Assembly (NCBI RefSeq): GCF_003860405.1
Contig: NZ_CP034170.1
Location: forward strand, 434,001-498,000
Source: Nakamurella antarctica
Lineage (GTDB): Bacteria > Actinomycetota > Actinomycetes > Mycobacteriales > Nakamurellaceae
Length of the DNA stretch: 64,000 bases
Direction of reading: 5' to 3'
Position 1 is the first letter of the stretch; each line of letters starts with the position of its first letter. The notes under the pieces were generated by a model. That model searched no databases. It was not told where the DNA came from and saw only the letters and a program-made list of their open reading frames with translations. Made by a program: the position numbers and the translations under genes. Positions 1 to 10,017 of this stretch are shown here, piece by piece.

Positions 1-617
1 TGGGGTTATGCGCACTCGCCGGGTGCGCAGGAGTCGAGGTGGGACGTGCCAGCCCCGATGCAGCAGGTGTAGCTTTCGCGTCGTCGAATGCCAGCGCAAG
101 CGCCAAAGTCCTAGCGGACACGACGGCGCCGGAGAGTGCAACGAGCGTGGCCACGACCGCCGAATCGATGCCGGGTGGCTCCGAGGGCCCCAAAACAGCG
201 CCGCCCCCGTCAAGCACCTCTGCCGAAAGTGCGGCGCCGGAGTCAAGCGGAAGTCAATCTTCCCCTGGCCAGGTGGTCACGGGCCTCGACGGCAAGATCC
301 TGATCGATGGCGTCGAGTTCTTTGATTACTACGATGGCACTTATCTGCGCTGGGCTAGCGACGCTGAGTTCACCTGCGACGATAAGCAGACTTCGGGTTG
401 CTGGGGCATCATCGCGTTCTCCGCGGGAGGCTGCAGCGGAGGGGTTCGGGTCGACCTGTCGATTGTCGACGAGAAGCAGAAAGCCCTGGGTGACGCCTCG
501 GGAGTATCCACGGCGATACCTGCAAATTCCCAGGCGCTCATTGTTATCGGGGACCCCACTGGATATCAGGGCGATCCGGAAGCTGACGTCAAGAGCGCCG
601 CCTGCGTAGCGCCCTAG
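1..617 (+). CDS. Lipoprotein of unknown function, 5'-truncated by the window edge
   Basis: The open frame starts at base 3 and has no start inside the window that precedes its lipobox. The first codons read GLCALAGC, the end of a lipoprotein signal peptide with the cysteine at codon 24-26, so the true start lies upstream. A GTG at 39 would begin after the lipobox and is unlikely. The mature protein has an Ala/Ser/Thr/Pro-rich linker of about 75 residues, then a compact C-terminal domain of about 115 residues with four cysteines (TCDD, SGCWG, GGCSGG, SAACVAP), probably disulfide-paired outside the cell. I do not recognise the domain. It converges with glyA and shares a bidirectional terminator with it. 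Lipoprotein status is well supported; function is unknown. Confidence 0.7.
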   Translation, partial: GLCALAGCAGVEVGRASPDAAGVAFASSNASASAKVLADTTAPESATSVATTAESMPGGSEGPKTAPPPSSTSAESAAPESSGSQSSPGQVVTGLDGKILIDGVEFFDYYDGTYLRWASDAEFTCDDKQTSGCWGIIAFSAGGCSGGVRVDLSIVDEKQKALGDASGVSTAIPANSQALIVIGDPTGYQGDPEADVKSAACVAP

Positions 618-665
618 CGATCCCGCTTATAACTCGGACCTTCTAGCAAATAAACACCTCAGACG

Positions 666-708
666 CCCAAGCGCCCGCAACCCAGAGTCAGGGTTGCGGG
701 CGCTTGGG
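666..708. terminator. Bidirectional rho-independent-type hairpin
   Basis: A perfect 18-bp inverted repeat (666-683 and 691-708) surrounds a 7-base loop. It sits between the convergent lipoprotein gene and glyA, so it can serve both. There is no clear T tract, which is common in high-GC actinobacteria. Confidence 0.85.
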
Positions 709-718
709 TGGGAACGAC

Positions 719-2041
719 TTACAGATTCTCGTATAAGGGCCGGCTTGCCGCAAGAGCTGAAACTCGTTCGCGTAGCGAAGCTTTCAGTTCTGCGTCGAGT
801 TCGCCCACCGGTGCGATCAGTGCCAGCGCGATGATGTCGGCAACTTCAACAAAGTCGGCGTCATCGAACCCGCGGGTGGCCAGTGCCGGTGTGCCGATGC
901 GCAACCCCGAGGTCACCATCGGCGGCCGCGGGTCGAACGGAACAGCGTTGCGGTTGACGGTGATGCCCACCTCGTGCAACCTGTCTTCTGCGGCTTGGCC
1001 ATCCAGCTCGGAATGGCGAAGGTCGGCCAACACCAGGTGGACCTCGGTGCCGCCGGTCAACACGGAGACTCCCGCTGCTGCAACGTCGGCCTGTGTGAGA
1101 CGCTCGGCGAGCACCGCAGCGCCCCGAACCGTACGCTGGGCGCGTTCGATAAATGCCGGGTCGGCCGCCATCTTGAAAGCGACCGCCTTTGCGGCGATCA
1201 CGTGCTCCAACGGTCCGCCCTGCTGCCCCGGGAACACCGCCGAATTGAATTTCTTCGCCAGCGCCGCGTCATTGGTCATAATGACTCCACCGCGCGGTCC
1301 GCCCAGCGTCTTGTGTGTCGTGGTGGTGGTGACGTGCGCGTGCGGGATAGGACTGGGGTGCAGGCCAGCCGCGACAAGCCCGGCGAAGTGAGCCATGTCC
1401 ACCATCAGGTAGGCGCCAACGGAGTCGGCGATGGTGCGGAATCGCTGGAAATCAAGGTGACGAGGGTAGGCAGACCAACCGGCGATGATGAGTTTCGGCT
1501 TGTGTTCGAGCGCCAAGCGCGCCACCTCATCCATGTCAATGCGGTGGTCTTCTTTGGACACCTCGTAAGCGACAACGTTGTAGAGCAGGCCCGAGAAGTT
1601 GATCCGCATACCGTGGGTGAGGTGCCCGCCATGAGCCAACGACAGCCCCAGGATGGTGTCGCCCGGCTTGATGAGAGCCTGCATTGCGGCGGCGTTCGCC
1701 TGTGCTCCCGAGTGCGGTTGAACGTTGGCGAATTCGGCGCCGAAGAGCGCTTTGATGCGCTCGATCGCCAACGTCTCGATGACGTCGACATATTCGCAGC
1801 CGCCATAGTAGCGGCGTCCGGGGTAGCCCTCCGCGTACTTGTTCGTCAGTACGCTTCCTTGTGCTTGCATCGCAGCGACGGGCGCGAAGTTCTCCGAGGC
1901 GATCATTTCCAGCGTGTTCTGCTGCCGGGCAAGCTCCAGCCCGATGAGTTCAGCGACCTCGGGATCGGCCTCGGCCAAAGAAGCGTTCAGACCTGGCCAC
2001 GCCGTGGCTGGCAAGTGAGTTTCTACCCCGTTGTACGTCAT
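719..2041 (-). CDS. glyA: Serine hydroxymethyltransferase
   Basis: PLP enzyme that interconverts serine and glycine while charging tetrahydrofolate with a one-carbon unit; cytosolic. Family signatures are complete: IASENF near the N-terminus, [26 protein letters not shown], the VDMAHFAGL aspartate region, and the PLP-lysine motif [14 protein letters not shown]. Length (440 aa from this start) is normal. The frame extends to an ATG at 2059, but an AGGAG sits 8 bases before the ATG at 2041 and actually overlaps the upstream ATG codons, so 2041 is preferred. The gene is divergent from the dpp operon across about 420 bp. Identification is secure. Confidence 0.97.
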   Translation of the reverse strand: MTYNGVETHLPATAWPGLNASLAEADPEVAELIGLELARQQNTLEMIASENFAPVAAMQAQGSVLTNKYAEGYPGRRYYGGCEYVDVIETLAIERIKALFGAEFANVQPHSGAQANAAAMQALIKPGDTILGLSLAHGGHLTHGMRINFSGLLYNVVAYEVSKEDHRIDMDEVARLALEHKPKLIIAGWSAYPRHLDFQRFRTIADSVGAYLMVDMAHFAGLVAAGLHPSPIPHAHVTTTTTHKTLGGPRGGVIMTNDAALAKKFNSAVFPGQQGGPLEHVIAAKAVAFKMAADPAFIERAQRTVRGAAVLAERLTQADVAAAGVSVLTGGTEVHLVLADLRHSELDGQAAEDRLHEVGITVNRNAVPFDPRPPMVTSGLRIGTPALATRGFDDADFVEVADIIALALIAPVGELDAELKASLRERVSALAASRPLYENL

Positions 2042-2458
2042 CGAGTTGTGTCTCCTCATAGGTGGCGCTGTGGCGAGCGCGCGAATGGCGATGCGTCATC
2101 ACGGTCCTGGTGTTTCACCGTGGCCCGCTATGAGTACACGGTAGTGACGTTTCGCTCCTGACGTGCAGTCGGGATCGGTCAAGTAGGAGTTCGAGGACTC
2201 TTTCTCCGAAGATTCGAGGCAATTGCGAAGGTCTGGGATTGGTAACGATCCGCAGTTTTGGCTGCGCTCAGACTGCAACGCCTACTAGCGTCCCCCAGAC
2301 GTGCTCTACGTCTCACCCTGCCGCTCACCACGCATTGCTCACAGTCGGTACCGGAAAGAACCGCCTGAAGATCGTGGTCGCAAAGGTGTGGGCGTGTCGG
2401 TGATCGAGCCGGTTGCAACCCCGGTTGATCAGTAAGAACCAACGAGAGGAATTCCCGC
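2042..2458. other. Divergent promoter region between glyA and dppA
   Basis: This is 417 bp without a credible gene; the small ORFs inside it have no family signature. It must hold the promoters of glyA (minus strand) and of the dpp operon (plus strand). The dppA ribosome-binding site AGAGGA lies near 2444-2450. I see no riboswitch or other structured element that I can name. Confidence 0.5.
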
Positions 2459-4240
2459 GTGAAGCTCTATCGACTGCTTTCGGCAGCGACGGTGGCCACC
2501 TTGGCCGTGTCGCTGTCCTCCTGTGCGTCATCTCAACGGGACTCAGCCAGCAGTGGCAACACCACTGCCGCCAGCCCCGAAGCCAGCTCCAGCGCGGCCC
2601 CATCCTCAGATGCAGGTTCCAGCGAAGCTCCCAGTGCGTCCTCAAGTGCCAGCAGCGACGGCGGCGCAGGTGATGGGACATTTATCTTCGGCAGCGCTGG
2701 CGCCCCCAGCATGTTCGACCCCCTGTACGCGACAGACGGCCAGACTTTTATCGTCACGCGTCAGATGACGGAGGGATTGCTCGGCTTTAAGCCGGGTACC
2801 ACGGAGTCCGAGCCTGCGCTTGCCGAATCCTGGACGTCGACCCCTGACGGCCTTTCGTGGACCTTCAAGATCCGCCAGGGTGTCACGTTCTCCGATGGTG
2901 AGAAGCTCGACGCAGAGGCTGTTTGCTACAACATCGAGCGCATGTACACCCAGACCGGCGCTGGCGCCACGCAGGCCCAGTACTGGTCGGACACTCTCGG
3001 CGGGTTTAAGGACCAGAAGGCCGAGGACGGCACAGCCATTCCTTCCTTGTACAAGTCTTGTTCGGCGAGCGATCCGGCAACGGTCGTGATAGATCTGAAT
3101 AGCTTTACCTCCAAATTTCCATCCATTCTGGGTTTACCGGCCTTCTCTATTCAGTCGCCAAAGGCCCTGAAGCAGTACAACGCCAACGACGTCAAAGCCG
3201 AGGGTGACTCGTTCTCCTACCCGGAGTACGCCTTGAAGCACCCGACGGGCACAGGCCCGTTCACCTTCACCAAGTACGACAGTGCAAACCAGACCGTCGA
3301 GCTGACGCGCAATGAGAATTACTGGGGCGAGAAGGCCAAGTCAAAGACGCTGATCTTCAAGATCATTGCTGACGAAGCTGCACGCAAACAGGAGTTCGAC
3401 GCTGGCACGATCGATGGATACGACACTCCAAGTTCCGGAGACTGGGATGCGCTCACAGCTGCGGGTGCGCAGGTTCTCGTACGGCCGGCTTTCAATATTT
3501 TGTACCTGGGCTTTAATCCGACCAATAACCCGGCCTTGAAGGACCTCAAGGTTCGTCAAGCCCTTTCCTACGCACTGAATCGACCTGACTTCGTAAGCAG
3601 CCAGCTGCCTAACGGTGCGAAGGTAGCCCTTAACTTCTACCCGGACACCATTGAAGGCTGGACCCCGGACGTGGAGAAGTACGAGTACGACCCGGCGAAG
3701 GCCAAGGCATTGCTGAAGGAAGCTGGGCAGGAAGCTCTGACCGTTAACTTTTGGTGGCCGACCGAAGTGACGCGCCCGTACATGCCGAACCCGAGCGCAG
3801 TGTTCCAAGCATTTAAAGCTGATCTTGAAGCCGTGGGTGTCAAAGTCAACGAGACCTCCAAACCGTGGAACGGCGGGTACCTCGACGGTGTTGAAGCTCA
3901 AAGTGCAGATTTGTTCCTGCTCGGTTGGACAGGCGACTACGCGACCCCGGACAACTTCATCGGAACGTTCTTCACGAAGGCAAAGAATCGGTTTGGAACG
4001 GCTGACTATCCCTGGGGCACCACACTTTCAAACGAGCTGATCGCAGCGGACGCCGAGGCCGACACCCCCAAGCGGGTAGCGATGTACGCCGACATCGACA
4101 AGAAGCTGATGAGTGACTACCTCCCAGCCCTGCCGATTTCGCATTCGCCGCCTGCTCTCGTGGTTGCCGGCAACGTCAAGGGCATGGTTGCCAGCCCGTT
4201 GACCGACGAGCACTTCTCCACCGTCTACAAGACCTCGTAG
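2459..4240 (+). CDS. dppA: Peptide ABC transporter substrate-binding lipoprotein
   Basis: Extracytoplasmic solute receptor (SBP_bac_5/family 5) that delivers peptides to the DppBC channel. GTG start with AGAGGA upstream. The signal peptide ends in a lipobox (LSSC), followed by a Ser/Ala-rich linker of about 50 residues that tethers the domain to the membrane. The mature domain has typical family 5 features: FDPLYATDGQTF, TEGLLGF, LAESWTSTPDGLSWTFKIRQGVTFSDG, GTGPFTFTKYD, and VRQALSYALNR. Length of 593 aa fits the family. It is first in a five-gene operon; a strong hairpin follows it, as is usual for abundantly made binding proteins. Family is certain; the substrate (di/oligopeptide) is inferred from operon type. 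Confidence 0.93.
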   Translation: MKLYRLLSAATVATLAVSLSSCASSQRDSASSGNTTAASPEASSSAAPSSDAGSSEAPSASSSASSDGGAGDGTFIFGSAGAPSMFDPLYATDGQTFIVTRQMTEGLLGFKPGTTESEPALAESWTSTPDGLSWTFKIRQGVTFSDGEKLDAEAVCYNIERMYTQTGAGATQAQYWSDTLGGFKDQKAEDGTAIPSLYKSCSASDPATVVIDLNSFTSKFPSILGLPAFSIQSPKALKQYNANDVKAEGDSFSYPEYALKHPTGTGPFTFTKYDSANQTVELTRNENYWGEKAKSKTLIFKIIADEAARKQEFDAGTIDGYDTPSSGDWDALTAAGAQVLVRPAFNILYLGFNPTNNPALKDLKVRQALSYALNRPDFVSSQLPNGAKVALNFYPDTIEGWTPDVEKYEYDPAKAKALLKEAGQEALTVNFWWPTEVTRPYMPNPSAVFQAFKADLEAVGVKVNETSKPWNGGYLDGVEAQSADLFLLGWTGDYATPDNFIGTFFTKAKNRFGTADYPWGTTLSNELIAADAEADTPKRVAMYADIDKKLMSDYLPALPISHSPPALVVAGNVKGMVASPLTDEHFSTVYKTS

Positions 4241-4299
4241 TTCCACCACGGGTGCGGCGGGCTCGTTGACGCTGCAGCACCCGGGGCTAACTTCGAAGA

Positions 4300-4332
4300 G
4301 GCCGGCGGCGACCACTACGGTGGCCGCCGGCC
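4300..4332 (+). terminator. Intercistronic hairpin dppA-dppB (partial terminator or mRNA stabiliser)
   Basis: A perfect 10-bp GC-only stem (4300-4309 with 4323-4332) lies in the 265-bp gap between dppA and dppB. Its position suggests attenuation of downstream expression, or protection of the dppA message, so that binding protein exceeds permease. No T tract follows. Confidence 0.6.
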
Positions 4333-4505
4333 CCTCGGTCCGCAGTCCATGAACGCGTGTGGGCTGTAGGTCTCAAGACCAGGAGGAAGTGGGTGCGGAA
4401 AACGATGGATTGGTATCGGGTAGAGAGGCTTCTGGCTGCTGCTCGGCAGCAGCTGAGGCAGCAGGGCCCGAGCCGGTGGCGCAGCAACGGGGGTGTTGGT
4501 AGCCC

Positions 4506-5516
4506 ATGCTGAGGTTTACCGTGCGCAGGCTCGGCCAGATGGTGCTGGTGCTGTTCATTTTGTCGTTATTGCTCTTCATGTGGCTCCGCGCACTTCCCGG
4601 GGGCCTCGCCTCATCTATCTGCGGAGAGCGTTGTACGCCCGAGAAAGTGGCCAACCTGAACAAGGTGCTGGGGCTGGACCAGCCGATCCTCGTGCAGTAC
4701 GGGAAGTTTTTGGGCCGTGCTGCTCAAGGTAATTTCGGCACATCCGCCAAGGTAATACCGGGTAAGCCCGCCCTTGATGTGTTCTTGGAAAGATTCCCTG
4801 CCACCATTGAATTGGCTTTCGGCGCCCTCTTATTCGCTATCGTGATTGGCATCCCGCTGGGCTATCTCGCGGCCCAACGCAAGGGTGGCGTCTTCGACAA
4901 CCTTGGCGTCATCGGCACTTTGGTGGGTATTGCGGTGCCAGTCTTCTTCCTGGCTTACCTGCTCAAATACATCTTTGCGGTCAAGATGGGGTGGCTTCCG
5001 CCCTCTGGCAGGCAGGACCCCACCATGAACGCCACCCGCGTCACCGGGTTCTTCTTTCTTGACGGGCTACTGACAAGGGAGTGGGACGCCGCGTTGGATT
5101 CTCTGCGGCATCTGATTTTGCCGTCAATCGCATTGGGCACCATCCCGCTCGCTGTCATCTTCCGGATTACCCGCTCGTCTGTGCTCGATGTGCTCGGCGA
5201 GGACTACGTGCGGACTGCGCAGGCCAAGGGCCTAGCCACACAGGTAATCCGCCGCCGCCACGTGCTGCGCAACGCGCTTCTCCCGGTGGTCACCACCATC
5301 GGACTACAAACCGGCGGCCTTCTCGCTGGTGCCGTGCTGACCGAAACCGTCTTTGCCTACCCGGGTATCGGCGCAGCGCTCGCCCAATCTTTCCGCGAGA
5401 AGGACTACCCCGTCTTGCAAGTCGTGATCCTCGCCGCTGCCGCCACCTACGTCATCATTAACTTGATTGTCGACTTGTCTTATGCCCTGATCGATCCGCG
5501 AATCCGGACCAGGTAG
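4506..5516 (+). CDS. dppB: Peptide ABC transporter permease, DppB type
   Basis: Inner-membrane channel subunit of 336 aa. It opens with the classic family N-terminus (MLRFTVRRLGQMVLVLFILSLLLF) and contains LGLDQPILVQYGKFL. Six hydrophobic segments can be followed. The EAA-type loop (DYVRTAQAKGLATQVIRRRHVLRNALLPVVT) sits near residues 235-265 and contacts the ATPases. An unusual cysteine pair (SSICGERCTP) lies just after TM1 on the outer face. The start at 4506 gives the family N-terminus. dppC follows after a 10-base gap. Confidence 0.95.
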   Translation: MLRFTVRRLGQMVLVLFILSLLLFMWLRALPGGLASSICGERCTPEKVANLNKVLGLDQPILVQYGKFLGRAAQGNFGTSAKVIPGKPALDVFLERFPATIELAFGALLFAIVIGIPLGYLAAQRKGGVFDNLGVIGTLVGIAVPVFFLAYLLKYIFAVKMGWLPPSGRQDPTMNATRVTGFFFLDGLLTREWDAALDSLRHLILPSIALGTIPLAVIFRITRSSVLDVLGEDYVRTAQAKGLATQVIRRRHVLRNALLPVVTTIGLQTGGLLAGAVLTETVFAYPGIGAALAQSFREKDYPVLQVVILAAAATYVIINLIVDLSYALIDPRIRTR

Positions 5517-5526
5517 GGGGAGAAGC

Positions 5527-6465
5527 ATGATTGGAACCGCCCGCAAAGGGCGCATTGATGCACTTGCCGAAAGCCGCAACACCAAGGACGAAGGTGGCGT
5601 CAGCCTTCTCGTCGATGCCTGGCGGCGGTTGAAAACATCTCCCGTGTTCTGGGTCGGACTTGTCATCATCGTCGCGTTTATTTTGTTGGCGCTCTTTGCC
5701 AACTTGATTGCGACCCAAGACCCAGCCGCACAGTTGTTGCGCAGTCAGGTGAGCGTCGCCAAAAACCGTCTCGCACCCTCGCAGCCCGGGTATCCCTGGG
5801 GGAGCGACTTTCTCGGCCGTGACTTCTTTTCCCGGATGGTGTTGGGAAGCAGGCAAACGCTGGTAGTCGGTGTTGCAGCAACACTGCTCGGCTTGACGGG
5901 TGGCCTCATCCTGGGCGTGCTTGCCGGGGCATTCGGTGGCTGGATAGACACTCTCGTGATGCGCATCGTCGACGTCATGTTGTCGATTCCCTCACTGCTG
6001 CTGGCGATTTCGATTGCGATCCTGTTCACCAGCCCGAACCAACTCTCGGTCATCATCGCGGTGTCGGTGGTCCAGATTCCTGTGTTTGCTCGGTTGTTGC
6101 GCGGCCAGATGTTAGCTCAACGCAATTCCGATCACGTACTGGCCGCGACCGCTTTGGGCGTCAAACGCGGACCAATCGTGTTCCGACATATGCTGCCTAA
6201 CTCGTTGTCGCCGGTGATCGTGCAGTCGACCATTGTGGTGGCTACCTCGATCATCGACGCCGCGGCATTATCCTTCCTGGGGCTCGGATCTCAAGATGCA
6301 TCAGCCCCTGAATGGGGACAGATGCTCGGCGAAGCCCAACTGAAGATCGATTACCAGCCGCACTTGGCCTTTGTCCCCGCCGTGGCCATCATCATTGTGG
6401 CCTTGGGCTTCACCCTGCTCGGTGAGTCCATGCGCGAAGCCCTCGACCCGAAGAACAGGAGGTAG
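5527..6465 (+). CDS. dppC: Peptide ABC transporter permease, DppC type
   Basis: Second channel subunit, 312 aa. A soluble N-terminal stretch of about 35 residues precedes TM1 (VFWVGLVIIVAFILLALFANLIA). The periplasmic segment has the family motif PWGSDFLGRDFFSRMVLGSRQTL. The EAA loop (HVLAATALGVKRGPIVFRHMLPNSLSPVIVQ) and the ending AALSFLGLGSQDASAPEWGQML are typical of DppC/OppC. A GGGGGAG ribosome-binding site precedes the ATG, and dppD follows 6 bases after the stop. Paired with DppB to form the translocation path. Confidence 0.95.
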   Translation: MIGTARKGRIDALAESRNTKDEGGVSLLVDAWRRLKTSPVFWVGLVIIVAFILLALFANLIATQDPAAQLLRSQVSVAKNRLAPSQPGYPWGSDFLGRDFFSRMVLGSRQTLVVGVAATLLGLTGGLILGVLAGAFGGWIDTLVMRIVDVMLSIPSLLLAISIAILFTSPNQLSVIIAVSVVQIPVFARLLRGQMLAQRNSDHVLAATALGVKRGPIVFRHMLPNSLSPVIVQSTIVVATSIIDAAALSFLGLGSQDASAPEWGQMLGEAQLKIDYQPHLAFVPAVAIIIVALGFTLLGESMREALDPKNRR

Positions 6466-6471
6466 GCGAAC

Positions 6472-7500
6472 ATGGCGTTGCTCACGGTTTCCGACCTCAC
6501 AGTGAAATTCACCCAACGTGGTGCGCCCCCCTTCACCGCCGTAGACGGCGTCAGCTTCTGCGTGGAACCCGGTAAAACCGTGGGGCTCGTCGGCGAATCT
6601 GGCAGCGGCAAATCCGTCACATCCCTTGCCATCATGCGTCTTTTGGGAACCCGCGGGGTCCTAGTCTCCGGCAGCGTGGAATTTGAAGGCACCGACCTGC
6701 TGGCACTGCCGCTGGGTCAAATGCGCGATCGTCGTGGCCGCGATCTAGGGATGATTTTTCAGGACCCCCTGAGCTCGTTGAATCCGGTAATCCCCATCGG
6801 CATCCAGGTGAGCGAGGTGCTGGAGCGCCACCGCAAGTTAAAGCGTTCCGCAGCTATGAAGAAGGCACGTGAGCTGCTTGACCAAGTCGGGATTCCCGAC
6901 CCCACCAGGCGCTTGAAGGAATACCCGCACCAACTTTCCGGGGGTATGCGCCAGCGCGCGCTGATTGCCATGGCTCTTGCGTGCGAGCCGCGACTGTTGA
7001 TCGCTGATGAGCCCACGACCGCACTGGATGTCACCATCCAGGCGCAGATTCTGGCGCTACTAAAAAACCTGGTGACCGAATCCGGTACGGCTCTGATCAT
7101 GATCACGCATGATCTGGGTGTGGTGGCCGGTCTGTGTGATGAGGTCAATGTGATGTACGGCGGCCGGATCGTCGAGAGAGCTGAACGGCACGAACTTTTC
7201 GCCCGCCCGCGGCATCCCTACACCCACGGTTTGCTCGAGTCGATTCCTCGGTTGGATGCCCTGCCAGGAGAGCGGCTCCGCCCTATTGCAGGATCCATGT
7301 CGGATAACATTCCCTGGGTTGGTGGGTGCGCTTTTGCACCCCGTTGTCGCAACGAAATCGCCACGTGTCGCACTGATTCGCCTGCTTTGATGCAAGCCCC
7401 GAAAGCTGACACGAGCCATCTACTCAGGTGTTTCAACCCTGTCCTTGACAGTCATCAAGTGGCCCCGCTGGGCGCCGAGAGCGAAGGGGCGAGCACATGA
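6472..7500 (+). CDS. dppD: Peptide ABC transporter ATP-binding protein, DppD type
   Basis: Cytoplasmic ATPase of 342 aa that powers DppBC. Walker [10 protein letters not shown]-loop [11 protein letters not shown], signature LSGGMRQR, Walker [14 protein letters not shown] and H-loop MITHDLGVV are all present. The C-terminal oligopeptide-transporter extension includes the cysteine set [14 protein letters not shown]...LRCF, which in this family often binds an iron-sulfur cluster. Its stop overlaps the start of the second ATPase (ATGA), indicating translational coupling. All catalytic residues are intact. Confidence 0.95.
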   Translation: MALLTVSDLTVKFTQRGAPPFTAVDGVSFCVEPGKTVGLVGESGSGKSVTSLAIMRLLGTRGVLVSGSVEFEGTDLLALPLGQMRDRRGRDLGMIFQDPLSSLNPVIPIGIQVSEVLERHRKLKRSAAMKKARELLDQVGIPDPTRRLKEYPHQLSGGMRQRALIAMALACEPRLLIADEPTTALDVTIQAQILALLKNLVTESGTALIMITHDLGVVAGLCDEVNVMYGGRIVERAERHELFARPRHPYTHGLLESIPRLDALPGERLRPIAGSMSDNIPWVGGCAFAPRCRNEIATCRTDSPALMQAPKADTSHLLRCFNPVLDSHQVAPLGAESEGAST

Positions 7501-8705
7501 GCACGCCGACCGGAACCGAAGCAGCGGCGACAGAATCGGACCAGCGGGCTCACTCCTCTGGGGGCACAAAAGTGACCGCGGGCGAGGTCCTCTTGGATGT
7601 GCAAGATCTCAAGGTGCATTTTCCCATCAAACGGGGAGTTATCTTCGACCGGACGGTCGGATACGTGTATGCCGTCGATGGCGTCAATATGACGGTCCAC
7701 AAGGGGGAGACCTACGGACTGGTGGGCGAATCCGGCTGCGGTAAGTCCACCCTCGGGCGCGGAATCCTGCGACTGTCCGAGCCGACATCTGGCAGCGTGA
7801 TGTTCGACGGCGTCGACATCGCATCGCTGAAAGGCGAAGAGCTGCGCAAAATGCGTCGCCGGATGCAGATGGTCTTTCAAGACCCACTGGGGTCACTCGA
7901 TCCACGGCAATCGGTGCAATCGACGTTGGTCGAGGGGATGCAAGCCCACGGTCTCGCGGGCGACCGGTCGCAAACCGGAAAGCGGTTGCGGGAGTTACTC
8001 TCGGCCGTCGGTCTGGCAGAATCTGCGCTTCGCAAGTACCCGCACGAGTTCTCCGGTGGCCAGCGTCAGCGGATCGGGATTGCGCGGGCGCTTACGGTAA
8101 ACCCGGATCTGATCGTTGCCGACGAACCCGTTTCGGCGCTGGACGTTTCGGTTCAAGCGCAGGTGGTGAACCTGCTTAACGATCTCCAGGAATCGTTGGG
8201 TCTGACATACATTGTCATCGCCCATGATCTCGCGGTGGTCAAACACATTTCTGATCGAGTGGGCGTCATGTATCTCGGCGGGATTGTCGAAGAGGCACCC
8301 TCGGTCGACCTGTACGCACAACCGCTGCACCCGTACACCATTGCGTTGATGTCGGCAGTTCCCGTGCCAGACCCCATCGTGGAGGACAATCGTGAGCAAA
8401 TCCTGCTCACGGGAGACCTCCCATCGCCGGCGAATCCGCCGTCGGGTTGTCGGTTCCACACTCGTTGCCCTTGGCGTCAGCCGACCAAATGCGATACCGA
8501 CCGGCCTGTGTTGGTGGAACTTCGTCCGGGACACAAGGTGGCGTGCCACTACGCCGAAGACATTGCGGCTGGCAGAATTTCACCTAGCGCTTCGATGAAT
8601 TCGGCAGAAATCGGGGACGACGACCTGCTTGCGCAGCGGATTTCGGATGAAGTCCTCAAAGCTCGGGAGACGTCCTCGTCACCGTTCGAAAACTTCGGCG
8701 CCTAA
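7497..8705 (+). CDS. dppF: Peptide ABC transporter ATP-binding protein, DppF type
   Basis: Second ATPase, 402 aa. It has an N-terminal extension of about 25 residues, Walker [11 protein letters not shown]-loop [14 protein letters not shown], signature FSGGQRQR, Walker [15 protein letters not shown] and H-loop VIAHDLAVV. The C-terminal extension has the cysteine set [15 protein letters not shown]...VACHY. An extra tail of about 45 residues (after AEDIAAGRI) is longer than usual. Coupled to dppD by a 4-base overlap. In M. tuberculosis the two ATPases of the equivalent dpp operon are one fused protein; here they are separate. Confidence 0.95.
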   Translation: MSTPTGTEAAATESDQRAHSSGGTKVTAGEVLLDVQDLKVHFPIKRGVIFDRTVGYVYAVDGVNMTVHKGETYGLVGESGCGKSTLGRGILRLSEPTSGSVMFDGVDIASLKGEELRKMRRRMQMVFQDPLGSLDPRQSVQSTLVEGMQAHGLAGDRSQTGKRLRELLSAVGLAESALRKYPHEFSGGQRQRIGIARALTVNPDLIVADEPVSALDVSVQAQVVNLLNDLQESLGLTYIVIAHDLAVVKHISDRVGVMYLGGIVEEAPSVDLYAQPLHPYTIALMSAVPVPDPIVEDNREQILLTGDLPSPANPPSGCRFHTRCPWRQPTKCDTDRPVLVELRPGHKVACHYAEDIAAGRISPSASMNSAEIGDDDLLAQRISDEVLKARETSSSPFENFGA

Positions 8706-8720
8706 ATAGCTGACGATTTC

Positions 8721-9830
8721 CTAGTGTGCGGCTAGGTAAGCCAGAACCCCATTGCCGATGCCGGTGGCGAATTGCTGACGGCCCTCGGCGGACTTCATCA
8801 ACGCGGAATCCTTGGAGTCTCGCATGTTGCCCATCTCCAACATGACAGTCGGACGCACCGACAGGTTCAACCCCGCGAGGTCGCTGCGCTTCCAGAGACC
8901 GTTAGAGCCAAGGTAGTTGGCCGGCGAGGAGCCGTTATTCACTAACGCATCGCGCACGGTGCCAGCAAGGTTGAGGGAAAGCGCGGCCATATCGCTCCCG
9001 GCCGGCGCTCGCTCGGACGTCATTACGTAGAAGCCGCGGTCGCCCTCGCTGGAGCCGTCACCGTGGATGGAAATCACGGCGTCGGCCTTGGCGTCATTGC
9101 CCTTGGCGGCGCGAACGTTGACGCAGGGGCCTACTCCGTCATCGGAGCTCCTCGTCATGACGACGGTCACGCCCTGCGCTTCCAGCTGAGCCTTCAGCGA
9201 GTTCGCCACTGACCAGGTGAAAGAGTGCTCGGCGTACCCGTCGTTGGTTTGGGTGCCCGTGGTGTTGCAGGGTTTGGTTTCACCGAAGCCAGCATCGACC
9301 AGGGCATTGATCGTGCTGGGGTTGGCTCCGTTGGCGCCATTGTGCCCAGGGTCGATCAGGACAACCTTGCCGGAAACCTGACCATTCGCCACTGGGGTCG
9401 CTGGCGTCGAAATGGGCGGCGGCGCCTCGGGGGTCTTGGAGGGCGCGGGTGTTGGCTTCGGGGGAGCTGGCGGCGCGGCAGGTGCGGGAGTGACGGTGGT
9501 GGTGGTCGTCACGGTCGTAGTCGTGGGCGGCGCCTCTGAGGTGACGGGCACAGGAACAGGCGCCGGTACTGGTACTTGTTCCGTGGAGGGTTCCGCGGTG
9601 CTCGCGCCGGTGTCCGCACTCGCGCTCAATGCGGGGGCTGTCACACGGGTTGCGGAAGCCGGACTCGGTGCGCTCGCCGCACTGCTGGATGCGCTGGTAT
9701 CTGCCGACAGCGATCCGTCGGACGGGGACGCGACCTGGGTACTTGCCGCACACGCGGAGACAGCGGCGGCGGCAAGCGCCGCGGAAACCACAAGGGACAT
9801 CAGCGGCATCAGCCTTCTACGAACATGCAT
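8721..9830 (-). CDS. N-acetylmuramoyl-L-alanine amidase (Amidase_3), Ami1-like
   Basis: Zinc amidase that cleaves the bond between MurNAc and the stem peptide. Zn ligands are visible: His in IDPGHNG, Glu in YAEHSF, His in SIHGDG; the catalytic Glu is in LEMGNMRDS. Before the catalytic domain (about residues 155-370) lies a signal peptide with a possible lipobox (VSAC), then a Ser/Pro/Thr-rich linker of about 100 residues. The frame extends to 9887, but the ATG at 9830 starts the basic stretch just before the signal peptide; later ATGs at 9809 or 9800 are possible. It stands upstream of and divergent from ybaB-recR, as Rv3717 does beside Rv3716c-3715c, so it is probably the Ami1 orthologue. 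The long linker and possible lipid anchor differ from Ami1. Confidence 0.88.
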   Translation of the reverse strand: MHVRRRLMPLMSLVVSAALAAAAVSACAASTQVASPSDGSLSADTSASSSAASAPSPASATRVTAPALSASADTGASTAEPSTEQVPVPAPVPVPVTSEAPPTTTTVTTTTTVTPAPAAPPAPPKPTPAPSKTPEAPPPISTPATPVANGQVSGKVVLIDPGHNGANGANPSTINALVDAGFGETKPCNTTGTQTNDGYAEHSFTWSVANSLKAQLEAQGVTVVMTRSSDDGVGPCVNVRAAKGNDAKADAVISIHGDGSSEGDRGFYVMTSERAPAGSDMAALSLNLAGTVRDALVNNGSSPANYLGSNGLWKRSDLAGLNLSVRPTVMLEMGNMRDSKDSALMKSAEGRQQFATGIGNGVLAYLAAH

Positions 9831-10017
9831 GTTTGCAAGAATGCCAGCAAATACAGTCCGCGCTTCGCAGGCTGACCGCCGTGGCACGGCTGAAATCGAA
9901 CCGAGAGGCCGCCGGCAGCCCGGTTTTGTCGGCTTCCACGCCTAAGGTGGAGGTTCACGGGCTGTAGATAGCCCACCGGCAGTTGTAAGAATTGCGAACA
10001 ATCAAGGGAGTCACCAT

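Noticed and set aside
974-2161. 395-aa plus-strand ORF opposite glyA
   Set aside because: Antisense to a complete glyA gene; no family signature.
9412-9945. 177-aa Gly/Val-rich ORF opposite the amidase gene
   Set aside because: Mirror of the Pro/Thr linker codons of the amidase; not a gene.
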